Shown here piece by piece: positions 35,065-43,266 of a stretch of 64,000 bases of DNA. A program made the translations under genes and the position numbers. Each line of letters opens with the position of its first letter. Within the stretch, counting starts at the first letter, position 1. Source of the DNA: JANQPX01 sp965204405 (GTDB lineage: Bacteria; Pseudomonadota; Alphaproteobacteria; Geminicoccales; Geminicoccaceae); contig CBDBEN010000002.1 in the NCBI GenBank assembly GCA_965204405.1, forward strand, positions 248,001 to 312,000. Direction: 5' to 3'. The notes beneath the pieces are model-generated. The model saw nothing but the letters and a program-made list of their open reading frames with translations, was not told where the DNA came from and did not search any database.

Positions 35065-35523
35065 ATGAAACGACGTTTGTTTTTAGGGGCGGCAGGGGGG
35101 CTTACCCTATTGCCTTGGCGCATGTCGAACGCTGCCGGCCAACCTCGGATCCATGTCTTCAAGACGCCGGTTTGCGACTGCTGCGGGATATGGGTCGACC
35201 ATCTGAGAAGCAACGGTTTCAAAGTCGATGCTTTGGACCTTGACGATCTCAGCGCTACCAAGCACATGGCAGGCGTGCCGGATCATCTGATCACCTGCCA
35301 TACCGGAATCATCGAAAGCTATATCATCGAGGGCCATATTCCGGCTGCTGCGATCAAGAAGCTTCTGGCCGAACGGCCTGCCATTCAAGGTCTCGCCGTG
35401 CCCGGCATGCCTGCAGGTTCGCCCGGTATGCCGAGCGCTACACCTGAGCGCTATGACGTGATCGCCTTTGGGGCTGGTCGGGACCGTGTCTACATGAGCT
35501 TCGTCGGAACCGATCCGGTCTGA
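35065..35523 (+). CDS. DUF411 family exported metal-binding protein
   Basis: A Tat-like signal (KRRLFLGAAGG) precedes a 130-residue domain with the DUF411 pattern: KTPVCDCCGIWVDHLRSNGF, GVPDHLITCHTGIIESYIIEGHIP and GLAVPGMPAGSPGM. The CxCC cluster plus the CHT cysteine form a probable copper or other soft-metal site; relatives occur in copper-resistance loci. It pairs with the cytochrome c' gene in one transcript, which suggests periplasmic metal or redox handling. Confidence 0.92.
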   Translation: MKRRLFLGAAGGLTLLPWRMSNAAGQPRIHVFKTPVCDCCGIWVDHLRSNGFKVDALDLDDLSATKHMAGVPDHLITCHTGIIESYIIEGHIPAAAIKKLLAERPAIQGLAVPGMPAGSPGMPSATPERYDVIAFGAGRDRVYMSFVGTDPV

Positions 35524-35551
35524 CGTCGACGTCAGCAACCGGCCTCATGAC

Positions 35552-35734
35552 TCAGGAGGCCGGCGGCGCGTTCTTCTCGAATGGCTTGTCTTCCGCGATG
35601 AAGCGTGCGGCAAGAAGAAGCGCGCCCATGGTGAAGTCCTTGCCATGTTCCTTGATCATGTCCGTCGACAGGCTGGCTAACTTCTTGAAGAATATATCCT
35701 TGCTGATCTCGTCGGGGCTGAGCTGCGTTGCCAT
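35552..35734 (-). CDS. Unknown 60-residue protein (end of the propeller operon)
   Basis: The small soluble protein (FFKKLASLSTDMIKEHG, FTMGALLLAARFIAEDKP) is predicted to be helical. The ATG at 35734 has GGGAG ten bases upstream and lies 30 bases after the beta-propeller stop codon, so it is probably the last gene of the five-gene operon. It matches no family that can be recognised here. Confidence 0.65.
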   Translation of the reverse strand: MATQLSPDEISKDIFFKKLASLSTDMIKEHGKDFTMGALLLAARFIAEDKPFEKNAPPAS

Positions 35735-35764
35735 GGGTGATATCTCCCTGTGATTGGCGATTTG

Positions 35765-36904
35765 TCAGGTCTTGAAGAGCTGCGGCGGCAGCTCGACGAT
35801 GGCGGCAAGACCGTGGTCGGAACCGAGGGCGAGATAGCCGCCATCCTTCGACCATTCGAGACTGGTGATCGCGCCGTCTCCCTCAGTCTTGAGGATCAAT
35901 TCGTCTTTTGACCCGATGGTGGCAAGGATCAGCATGCCGTTCTCGTACCCGGCAGCGACCAGGGGGCGCTCGGGATGGGAAGCCACCGCTTCTATAGCGA
36001 CCAGGCTTGGCTTGCCTGTCTCCATCGCCGACGCGGTCGGTGCTCTGCCGTTGGTTTTGAGCTGGTTCAACGGCCAGGCAATCATGCGAAAGGCGCCGCT
36101 GGTTAGGAGCGTGTCGCCATCTGCACTCCAGGCGAGCGAGCGCACAGCCGAGGGATAGTCGGTAAAAGCTATATGGCTGCCATCACGCACGTACCAGATA
36201 CCGATTCCGCCATGCTCATAACCGACGGCGATCTTTGTCTGGTCGGGACTCCAGCAAAGAACGAGCGGTGGGCCATGTGTTGGCCATGTGCTGATCTTGG
36301 CTGGTTCCCCCTCGACTTGCCAGAGTGTGACCGTGTCTTTCGCCGCGATTGCGAGCTGCTTGCCATCAGGCGAAAAGCTTAGGGCTTGGATGGACGAGTC
36401 GAGATCCAGGGGGGCGGTATTGGCGTTCCCGCGGCTGACGAGGGCGATCTCCCCCTTATCTGTCGCGCAAGCGAGGAGGCCTGTGGCTTCAGTGTGCTCG
36501 AGCGCCGTGATCGCACCGTCTTGCCTGATGGAAAAAGGCGTGCGCTCGCCGCCAACGGTGGTGCTGATCAGTTGACCGGATTGGTCGCCGAGGACAAAGC
36601 CATGTTTGCCATAAGCGCTTGCGGCGATCGGCCTGCCGTCCTGCATGGTGAAATGGGTTAGGGGAGGAAGTGGCTTGGACCTCGGAAGAATGCTCGAGCG
36701 CCCGTCTTCTGCGCTGATGCGAATTCTCTTGGCAGCAGCTTCCGTGTCTTTGACGCGGGCAATCGCGACCGAGCCGTCGGCAAGCGTATAGGCGACTGCA
36801 CTGCCGCTATTGTCGAAGGTCGTGGAAATCACCGGCATATCGAGATGCCAGGATCGTCCGAGAAGGCCGAAGAGACTGAAGTCCTCCGCTTCCATCCTGT
36901 CCAT
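35765..36904 (-). CDS. WD40-type beta-propeller protein
   Basis: The 379-residue protein starts at the ATG at 36904, preceded by GTGGAAAG, and has no signal peptide. It consists of repeated four-strand blades. Examples are VISTTFDNSGSAVAYTLADGSVAIA, IQALSFSPDGKQLAIAAKDTVTLW, LVLCWSPDQTKIAVGYEHGGIGIW, VRSLAWSADGDTLLTSGAF and ITSLEWSKDGGYLALGSDHGLAAI, about seven or eight in all. WD40 proteins serve as interaction platforms. It is the fourth gene of an operon whose other products are unknown, so it may be the scaffold of a small complex. Confidence 0.85.
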   Translation of the reverse strand: MDRMEAEDFSLFGLLGRSWHLDMPVISTTFDNSGSAVAYTLADGSVAIARVKDTEAAAKRIRISAEDGRSSILPRSKPLPPLTHFTMQDGRPIAASAYGKHGFVLGDQSGQLISTTVGGERTPFSIRQDGAITALEHTEATGLLACATDKGEIALVSRGNANTAPLDLDSSIQALSFSPDGKQLAIAAKDTVTLWQVEGEPAKISTWPTHGPPLVLCWSPDQTKIAVGYEHGGIGIWYVRDGSHIAFTDYPSAVRSLAWSADGDTLLTSGAFRMIAWPLNQLKTNGRAPTASAMETGKPSLVAIEAVASHPERPLVAAGYENGMLILATIGSKDELILKTEGDGAITSLEWSKDGGYLALGSDHGLAAIVELPPQLFKT

Positions 36905-36926
36905 TTTTCTTTCCACTTCTAGCGTT

Positions 36927-37289
36927 TCAATCTTTGCCCGGCACCTCGTTCGATGAAGCCTGTGATGAACGCTCATGCTCCGTGTCCAGCTGCACGGCCA
37001 ATAGCTCGCGATCCAGTTGTTCGAGCTGATCGGCATGGGCTTGCCATTCCCGTTCACAGCCGGCGCATGCTTCACTGGCATGCTGCAAACGCTCTTCCAG
37101 CTCGGCACGCCGGGCCAGGCCTTCCCGTGTTTCGCCGTTTCGCTCGATGTCGTTGATGCACCCCTGAAGTTCGACGTCGATGCCTGAGCGTGTCTGGGTG
37201 TTCGAAAGCTGTCTTGAATTGATGCTGGCCAATTTCTCGATGAGGGCCATGCGCTGCTGCATAAGCTCAGCGACAGGATTGGCGGTCAT
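36927..37289 (-). CDS. Unknown coiled-coil protein of the propeller operon
   Basis: The 120-residue protein is strongly helical with heptad-like charge patterns (ELMQQRMALIEKLASI, LARRAELEERLQHASEAC) and one CxxC pair (EACAGCERE). The last 25 residues are polar and probably unstructured. It overlaps the upstream gene by the ATGA quadruplet, so translation is coupled. No family was recognised. Confidence 0.75.
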   Translation of the reverse strand: MTANPVAELMQQRMALIEKLASINSRQLSNTQTRSGIDVELQGCINDIERNGETREGLARRAELEERLQHASEACAGCEREWQAHADQLEQLDRELLAVQLDTEHERSSQASSNEVPGKD

Positions 37290-37780
37290 GAGCTCTCCTT
37301 CGGCAAATCGACGCGAAGCTCACGTGCTTCTTCGACGGCGGCGAGAATTTTCTGGAGGCCGCCCATGCCGGAGATGAAATGGGCCTCGGCCTTCTCGATG
37401 TGTGATTGGAGCGTGTTCGAGATGTCGAGACGAAGGAGCTGCTGCGGATCGCCCTGCATCTCCTCGAAGGTTTTGAGATGGAATTGATGATGAAGGCCGA
37501 TGCCGGTCACCACGAATTCGGCAAGCTCGCTGCCATGGGTTTCGATGAAAGGGAGCAGCAACGGATGATCGCCGAAGGTGATGCCGCGTTTCGCCAGTTC
37601 CTGCCGAACGAAGTCCTGAAAGTATCGCTGCAGAATATGCTGGCTTTCGCCAAGAAACTTGACCACGAACACCAGATCGCGTTCGGCTCGTGCCATGATC
37701 TCGGCGGTCGGTCCGTTCAACTGGGGTTGCAGCGAGTCGGGAAGATTATCCGGAGGATGCTTGTCCGCCATCCCTGTCAC
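37286..37780 (-). CDS. Unknown helical protein of the propeller operon
   Basis: The 164-residue protein is predicted to be mostly helical: AEIMARAERDLVFVVKFLGESQHILQRYFQDFVRQELAKRG at the N-terminal half and a long C-terminal helix with acidic and basic residues. Its start overlaps the stop of the first gene by four bases, and its stop overlaps the next gene's start by four bases. No signal or membrane segment was seen. The family is not recognised. Confidence 0.75.
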   Translation of the reverse strand: MTGMADKHPPDNLPDSLQPQLNGPTAEIMARAERDLVFVVKFLGESQHILQRYFQDFVRQELAKRGITFGDHPLLLPFIETHGSELAEFVVTGIGLHHQFHLKTFEEMQGDPQQLLRLDISNTLQSHIEKAEAHFISGMGGLQKILAAVEEARELRVDLPKESS

Positions 37781-38112
37781 CCTCCTTTGTCATGAAGCGT
37801 GATTTCCCATATCGGCATGGCGCCATCCTGGCCGAAAAGACCGGTATCCGCCTCACTGATTCCACCCGGGCTCTCCTCCTCGACAGCCCGGAGTACAAGG
37901 TTGGCCAGCTGCCAGGCATTGTCGATTCCGGGGCTCTTGCCGCCAAAGAATTTGCTCGATTTCAGAACCAGTTCGAGATCGCCATGCCATTCAATCACCA
38001 CGGCGCCGATCGGATTGCCCGCATAGAGGACGAGAAGAGACAATTCTTCGTTTGCTCCCGGCGCTGCGGGAGTCCGGTCGGTCATCTGAATGGCGTAGTG
38101 AGACGCCGCCAT
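37777..38112 (-). CDS. Unknown 111-residue protein, first gene of the propeller operon
   Basis: The ATG at 38112 has GGAAGG five bases upstream and is preferred over the in-frame start at 38163. The protein alternates strands and helices (AIQMTDRTPAAPGANEELSLL, IGAVVIEWHGDLELVLKSSKFFGG) and ends acidic, then IWEITLHDKGG. No family was recognised. It opens a tightly packed five-gene transcript divergent from the diiron monooxygenase operon. Confidence 0.75.
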   Translation of the reverse strand: MAASHYAIQMTDRTPAAPGANEELSLLVLYAGNPIGAVVIEWHGDLELVLKSSKFFGGKSPGIDNAWQLANLVLRAVEEESPGGISEADTGLFGQDGAMPIWEITLHDKGG

Positions 38113-38283
38113 GATGCCTTCCCTGTTCTTTTGCCAGCGCAGTGCGTATGGACGCTGGCTCATTCCTGACGCATTTTTTTCAATAGTGCAAAAGCTTGTA
38201 ACCTGCCGTCAACTAAATACCACAATAAAGAACTATCAAAATAGACAGTAATCTTTATGCATCGTTGGTGCGTGGAATGAATA

Positions 38284-38342
38284 TGTATCATTTTGGTACA
38301 TTTTGTTCTGATGAAACTGTCCCAAAATCGAACGGTGATACA
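38284..38342. promoter_or_regulatory. Candidate activator sites upstream of the monooxygenase promoter
   Basis: An inverted repeat TGTATC-N5-GGTACA lies at 38284-38300. A second, TGTCCC-N13-GATACA, lies at 38318-38342. The half sites are related to each other. They sit about 80-140 bases upstream of the expected start site, the usual range for enhancer-binding activators that work with sigma-54. The link to the regulator at 50.9-52.9 kb is inference. Confidence 0.5.
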
Positions 38343-38396
38343 GTTGTTTGCTGCAGCAAAGTTTGTAGATAGCTGAATCTAATAAGTTTTTTTTCT

Positions 38397-38412
38397 TGGC
38401 ATGGCCCTTGCT
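38397..38412 (+). promoter_or_regulatory. Sigma-54 (-24/-12) promoter of the monooxygenase operon
   Basis: The sequence TGGCATGGCCCTTGCT matches the TGGCAC-N5-TTGCW consensus with the required ten bases between the GG (38398-38399) and GC (38410-38411). The operon's probable activator at 50.9-52.9 kb has the GAFTGA loop that contacts sigma-54, which supports the assignment. Confidence 0.85.
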
Positions 38413-38785
38413 TCTCTTTCACATCAAACAAGCCGGCTCGCAAAATTCAATGGGCCGTCAGAAGAACGAAGGAAGGGAAGCTGGATGGCCCCTGGGGGTA
38501 GCAAAGAGATTACTGCGATCACTGGCAGTGTGGCCGTGAGTGACGGCTATGGCAGCGATGCAGATGTTTCTTTGATATCGGGGTCGAATAGCGCGATCCG
38601 GGACCTTCGCCATCTCCATTCGATCCGCTCGGTTTTTCCGTATCCGACAACTTGCTCGTGTGTGCTCCTACCCGCACGGGTCGATCGTTGGCGAGCTCAT
38701 CGAGCGGATCGCCGATTTTTTGCCCGCAGACCTCAAGTGCTGCGGCTGAACAAACGTAGAGCAACGATGCTGGAGGACAGACCAG

Positions 38786-40456
38786 ATGGCTGAAGGCTTG
38801 ACCCTCAATAAGATCACCTCGCAGCGGGGGATCTCGGTCACCGACGCGGCGAAGAAGATCGCCGATCTCGGATGGAATCCTTCCTATGTGCAGGAAGCGA
38901 TGACCTTCCCGACCGACTATAAGATTACCAAAGCGCCGAAAGACCCGATGAAGCAGGTGCTGCGCTCGTACTTCCCGATGCAGGAAGAAAAGGACAACCG
39001 CGTCTACGGTGCGCTCGATGCTGCCCTTCGTGGCGACATGTTCCGCAATGTCGAGCCGCGCTGGGTGGAATGGATGAAGCTGTTCTTGGCGATCATTCCT
39101 TTCCCCGAGATTTCGGCTGCCCGCTCCATGGCCATGGTCGGCCGATTGGCGCCGGGTGAAGATCTGCGCACCGGGTTCACCATGCAGATGGTCGACGAGT
39201 TCCGTCATTCGACCATCCAGATGAACCTCAAAAAGTGGTATATGGAAAACTATATCGACCCCGCCGGTTTCGACATCACCGAGGCGGCGTTCGGAAAGTG
39301 CTATGCCACCACGATCGGCCGCCAGTTCGGCGAGGGCTTCATCACCGGTGATGCCATCACGTCGGCGAATGTCTACCTGACCGTGGTCGCTGAAACCGCC
39401 TTCACCAACACGCTGTTCGTTGCCATGCCTTCAGAGGCCGCACGTAACGGTGACTATGCGCTGCCGACCGTGTTCCTGTCGGTGCAGTCGGATGAAAGCC
39501 GGCACATCGGTAACGGCCACTCCATGCTGATGTCGATGTTGAAGGAGCCTGAGAATCATCAGCTCCTTGAGCGCGATCTCAAATACGCTTTCTGGCAGAA
39601 CCACGCGATCGTCGATGCCGCCATCGGTACATTCATCGAATACGGCACCACCAATCGTGACAAGAACAAAGAATCCTATGCCGAAATGTGGCACCGGTGG
39701 ATCTTCGAGGATTACTACCGGACCTACATGCTGCCGCTCGAAAAATACGGCATCAAGATCCATCACGACGACGTTCACGAGGCGTGGAAGCGCATCACCG
39801 AGAAGATGTATGTCCACACCGTCGGTCAGTTCTTCGCGGTCGGTTGGCCCGTCAACTTCTGGCGCATCGAAGCCCAGACCGAGAAGGACTTCGAGTGGTT
39901 CGAGCACAAATATCCGGGCTGGTACAACCAGTTCGGCGAGTTCTGGAAGTGGTACGCGAAGCTTAGCAAGCCTGGTCAGAAGGTCGTGACCTTCAATGAA
40001 GAGGTCGGCTACGTCTATCCGCATCGCTGCTGGAGCTGCTTGGTGCCTTGTCTGATCCGCGAGGACATGGTGGTCGAGGAAATCGACGGCAAGCTGCATA
40101 CCTTTGCCCATGAGATCGATGCTTGGACGGTGAAAACGGCATTCGCCGGCGAATATGAGGGGCGCCCGACGCCTGCCATGGGCCGGTTCAGCGGCAGGCG
40201 CGAGTGGGAAACCTGCTACCATGGCTGGGATCTCGCCGATGCCATCCAGGATCTTGGCTTCGTCCGCACAGACGGCAAGACCTTGATCCCGCAGCCGCAT
40301 CTCCGCTTCGACGACAAGGAAATGTGGACGCTCGACGATGTCCGCGGTCATACGCTGATGAGCCCGCTGACCTTGCTGCGCGAAATGTCCGACGAGGATC
40401 GCGAGCAGCATGTCGCCGAGTACAAGAAGGGCTTCACCATCAATCCTTGTAACTAG
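38786..40456 (+). CDS. mimA: Soluble diiron monooxygenase alpha subunit (propane/acetone/phenol type)
   Basis: The 556-residue protein is the catalytic hydroxylase subunit, where O2 is activated at a carboxylate-bridged diiron site to hydroxylate a hydrocarbon or ketone. All six ligands are visible: Glu108, Glu138 and His141 (DEFRH), Glu203, Glu237 and His240 (DESRH). This is the same spacing as in methane monooxygenase, shifted by six. Gene order (alpha, reductase, beta, coupling protein) and the chaperonin and dehydrogenase downstream match the PrmABCD/MimABCD group that oxidises propane at C2 or acetone. The substrate cannot be fixed from sequence. The operon starts at a sigma-54 promoter 360 bases upstream. 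Confidence 0.95.
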   Translation: MAEGLTLNKITSQRGISVTDAAKKIADLGWNPSYVQEAMTFPTDYKITKAPKDPMKQVLRSYFPMQEEKDNRVYGALDAALRGDMFRNVEPRWVEWMKLFLAIIPFPEISAARSMAMVGRLAPGEDLRTGFTMQMVDEFRHSTIQMNLKKWYMENYIDPAGFDITEAAFGKCYATTIGRQFGEGFITGDAITSANVYLTVVAETAFTNTLFVAMPSEAARNGDYALPTVFLSVQSDESRHIGNGHSMLMSMLKEPENHQLLERDLKYAFWQNHAIVDAAIGTFIEYGTTNRDKNKESYAEMWHRWIFEDYYRTYMLPLEKYGIKIHHDDVHEAWKRITEKMYVHTVGQFFAVGWPVNFWRIEAQTEKDFEWFEHKYPGWYNQFGEFWKWYAKLSKPGQKVVTFNEEVGYVYPHRCWSCLVPCLIREDMVVEEIDGKLHTFAHEIDAWTVKTAFAGEYEGRPTPAMGRFSGRREWETCYHGWDLADAIQDLGFVRTDGKTLIPQPHLRFDDKEMWTLDDVRGHTLMSPLTLLREMSDEDREQHVAEYKKGFTINPCN

Positions 40457-40571
40457 CAATACCGGGGCCGGCCGGTTCCGGCTGGCCCCACTCTTCTTCT
40501 ACGTGCAGCGCGAAGAGTTCGAACAGGGTCGAACTCTTAAGAGACAAACCAAGCGCGGGGACAGGGGGCAA

Positions 40572-41612
40572 ATGAGCTCGAAAGAGGTCTATCACGTACG
40601 CCTTGAGCCGGTTGGCATCGAAATTGAGGTCGAAGAGGACGAAACAGTCCTGGATGCAGCGTTCCGCCAGGGCATCGCAGTGCCCCATGGCTGCAAGGAA
40701 GGCCAGTGCGCCAGCTGCAAATCGATTCTGGTCGATGGTGAAATCGACCTCAAGAAATACTCGACATTCGCGCTCAGCGACATGGAGCGCGATCAGGATC
40801 ACATCCTTCTCTGCCGCACGCTCCCCTTCAGCGATCTCGAGATCGAGCTTCTGAACTTTGATGAGGAACTGCTCGCTCATTCGATCCCGGTCAAGGACTT
40901 CGAAGGCGAGGTGACCGGCATCGCGCCGCTTACCCACGACATCCGCCTTCTGGAAATCACGATCGACAAACCCCTGAAATTCTGGGCGGGCCAATATGTC
41001 GACATCACCCTACCGGACCAGAAGATTACCCGCTCGTTTTCCATGGCAAATCCGCCGAGCGAGACGGAAAAGCTTGCGTTCATCATCAAACGATACGAAG
41101 GCGGGGCCTTCTCCGGACAGCTCGACGGAGGACTCGACGTCGGCGCCAAAGTCAGCCTCAGAGGCCCCTACGGAACCTGTTTCAGGCGGGAAAACCACGA
41201 AGGACCGCTGATCCTGGTAGGCGGCGGTTCAGGCATGTCGCCGCTATTGTCGATTTTCAGGGATCATACGGAAAGCGGTGAGGATCGCCCTGTACGTTTC
41301 TTCTACGGCGCCCGATCCGAAGCGGATCTCTTTTATTTGGATGAAATCGCAGAACTTGGCGAGAAGCTTGGTGACTTCAGGTTCATACCAGCCTTGTCGG
41401 AGGCCGCCGGTGACAGTGAATGGACCGGCGCCAGGGGGCTTATCCACGAAGTGTTGAGAGACCATCTCGGCGACCTCGATCTGGACGGTGAGGGCGATGC
41501 TTATGCCTGCGGCCCTCCCCCCATGATCGATGCGGTCATTCCGGTCCTGCAGATCGGCGGTATCGAGGGTGATCGGATCCTGTTCGACAAGTTTACCCAG
41601 GCCATCGGGTAG
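40572..41612 (+). CDS. mimB: Diiron monooxygenase NADH reductase component
   Basis: The 346-residue protein passes electrons from NADH to the hydroxylase. A plant-type [2Fe-2S] domain has Cys41, Cys46, Cys49 and Cys81. An FAD domain follows (RSFSMANPP contains the flavin-binding RxxS motif) and an NAD domain with LVGGGSGMSP and YACGPPPM. The ATG at 40572 has AGGGGG just upstream; the open frame extends back into the mimA stop region but lacks a ribosome site there. Confidence 0.96.
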   Translation: MSSKEVYHVRLEPVGIEIEVEEDETVLDAAFRQGIAVPHGCKEGQCASCKSILVDGEIDLKKYSTFALSDMERDQDHILLCRTLPFSDLEIELLNFDEELLAHSIPVKDFEGEVTGIAPLTHDIRLLEITIDKPLKFWAGQYVDITLPDQKITRSFSMANPPSETEKLAFIIKRYEGGAFSGQLDGGLDVGAKVSLRGPYGTCFRRENHEGPLILVGGGSGMSPLLSIFRDHTESGEDRPVRFFYGARSEADLFYLDEIAELGEKLGDFRFIPALSEAAGDSEWTGARGLIHEVLRDHLGDLDLDGEGDAYACGPPPMIDAVIPVLQIGGIEGDRILFDKFTQAIG

Positions 41613-41680
41613 TCCAAGGCCTCGAAGATCGAAGGTACGACCCGGGGCAAGACAGCAATGGAAGGGAAAGGGAGACAGAC

Positions 41681-42739
41681 ATGGCGACCAATCCATCAGA
41701 AATCAAATCAGGTGCTGCGGGTGCTGCTCAGTTTGCCGACAGCGACAGCCGGAAGTATCGCTACTTCGATCCGAAGGGCAGGCGGGCCACGCATTATGAA
41801 GATATGACGGTCGACGTCCAGCCGGATCCCGATCGCTATCTGATGCAGGATTGGATCATCTCATTCCCCGATGGCAAGGGGGCCTACGTCAAGGACTTCA
41901 CGGCGGCCAAGAGCTCCAACTGGCATGCCTTCCGCGCCCCGGATCAGGAGTGGGAGCGCACCCACTACCAGCGCCAGTCCACCATCGAAGGCATGATTCA
42001 AAACGTCGTGCAGAATGCCCGTCAAGCAGGTGCTGCCAAGCACTTCGATAAGGCTTGGGTCAAGGTGCTGCAGACCCACCTCGGCGCCTGGAAACATGCC
42101 GAATTCGGGCTCGGAACATCGCTGATGCAGGCGCAGCGTTACGGCTTTACCCAGATGATCAATAACGCGGTGCTGACCAACTCTTCCTACAAACTGCGTT
42201 TCTCTCAGGACCTCACCCTCTATCTCGCCGAGATCGGCATGGACATTGACGGCTTCGATGACGATGCCGGAAAGAAGGCCTGGATGGAGGACGACACCTG
42301 GACGCCGACCAGGAAAGCAATCGAGACGATCATGGGGTCTGAGGATTATCTCGAGCAGTATTTCGCCACCAATATCTGCTTCGAGCCTTTGGTCGGCGAG
42401 TTATTCCGAAGCGGCTTCATCATGCAGGCATCCGCTTCCAATCGTGACTTCGTAACGCCGGCCGTGGTGTCGGCTGCCGAAGCCGACTACGGGCGCAACC
42501 TCGCCAACTGCGTCGATCTAATCCATCTGCTGGTGACCGACGAGAAGCACGGCAAAGACAACAAGAAGCTGTTCGAGGGTTGGCTGAAAAAGCATGTGGC
42601 GCTCGGTCGCGATGCGGCGAACAGCATGCAGCCGATCTGGTCGCAGCCCCATGGCAAGCCGATCCAGTTTACCGACGCCCAGGCCCAATCCGAAGATCGT
42701 TTGCAGGCGATCACCTCGGAACTTGGTCTCAAAATATAG
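41681..42739 (+). CDS. mimC: Soluble diiron monooxygenase beta subunit
   Basis: The 352-residue protein matches the small (beta) hydroxylase subunit, which shares the ferritin-like fold but has no metal site. Recognisable segments are the YFDPKGRRATHYEDMTVDVQ region near residue 28, KDFTAAKSSNWHAFRAPDQEWERTHYQRQ and a C-terminal half with many aromatic residues. Its place between reductase and coupling protein is that of PrmC/MimC. RBS GGGAAAGGGAGA lies upstream. Confidence 0.95.
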   Translation: MATNPSEIKSGAAGAAQFADSDSRKYRYFDPKGRRATHYEDMTVDVQPDPDRYLMQDWIISFPDGKGAYVKDFTAAKSSNWHAFRAPDQEWERTHYQRQSTIEGMIQNVVQNARQAGAAKHFDKAWVKVLQTHLGAWKHAEFGLGTSLMQAQRYGFTQMINNAVLTNSSYKLRFSQDLTLYLAEIGMDIDGFDDDAGKKAWMEDDTWTPTRKAIETIMGSEDYLEQYFATNICFEPLVGELFRSGFIMQASASNRDFVTPAVVSAAEADYGRNLANCVDLIHLLVTDEKHGKDNKKLFEGWLKKHVALGRDAANSMQPIWSQPHGKPIQFTDAQAQSEDRLQAITSELGLKI

Positions 42740-42765
42740 CGCAGCGAGAAGAGGAGTTACCGATC

Positions 42766-43140
42766 ATGGCTGCTGATACCAACACCGGTTACCACAGCGA
42801 TACCGTCTTCAAGAAGATGGATGAGATCAAGTTCGACGAAACCATCTCCTATCAATGCGGCATCACCATGAACGATAGCGTCGAGGCACGCGCGATCGCC
42901 GAACTGATGGCGAGAAAACCTGGCGTGACCACGACCTATCAGCCGGCGCTTATCCGTATTGACGGCGAGGGAACGCTGACCTTCGACATGGATGAAATCA
43001 GCGAGGAACTCGGCAAGGAGATGACCGTCGAGACCTTCGAGGTCAACACGTCCACCCACTATGGCCGGATGGTGAAGGTCGACGACAAGACCATCACGGT
43101 CTTCGGCAATATGGACGACGTTTTCAAGTACATCGAATAG
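42766..43140 (+). CDS. mimD: Diiron monooxygenase coupling (effector) protein
   Basis: The 124-residue protein is the MmoB/DmpM-like regulatory component that gates substrate and oxygen access at the hydroxylase. Signature segments are YQCGITMNDSVEARAIAELMARKPGVTTTYQPALIRIDGEG and the C-terminal MVKVDDKTITVFGNMDD. The ATG at 42766 follows AAGAGGAG. A stable hairpin lies in the 126-base gap to the next gene. Confidence 0.95.
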   Translation: MAADTNTGYHSDTVFKKMDEIKFDETISYQCGITMNDSVEARAIAELMARKPGVTTTYQPALIRIDGEGTLTFDMDEISEELGKEMTVETFEVNTSTHYGRMVKVDDKTITVFGNMDDVFKYIE

Positions 43141-43192
43141 TCGGCAGCGCCGACAGGCTCGACTTGAGGAAGACGAGGCAAGGTAGGGAGGT

Positions 43193-43230
43193 GCGGGGTC
43201 GACAATCGGCAGCGAAGCCGGCGACCCCGC
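43193..43230 (+). other. Hairpin between mimD and the amidohydrolase gene
   Basis: GCGGGGTCG (43193-43201) pairs with CGACCCCGC (43222-43230) across a 20-base loop. There is no T-run, so it is more likely an mRNA stability or processing element than a terminator. This is inference from the sequence alone. Confidence 0.45.
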
Positions 43231-43266
43231 CGCCAACCCAATCGCCAAAACAGGAGGCAGCGGGAT

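Larger units (their letters stand above)
38113..38785. other. Regulatory region between the propeller and monooxygenase operons
   Basis: This 673-base region holds the sigma-54 promoter and its upstream sites at 38284-38412. Bases 38165-38400 are AT-rich. The part from about 38424 to 38785 is a long untranslated leader; its one large frame (38401-38793) starts inside the promoter and is not credible. Confidence 0.6.

Noticed and set aside
38401..38793. 130-codon plus-strand frame in front of mimA
   Set aside because: It begins inside the -24/-12 promoter, has no ribosome site, overlaps the mimA start and its composition is unlike a real protein.
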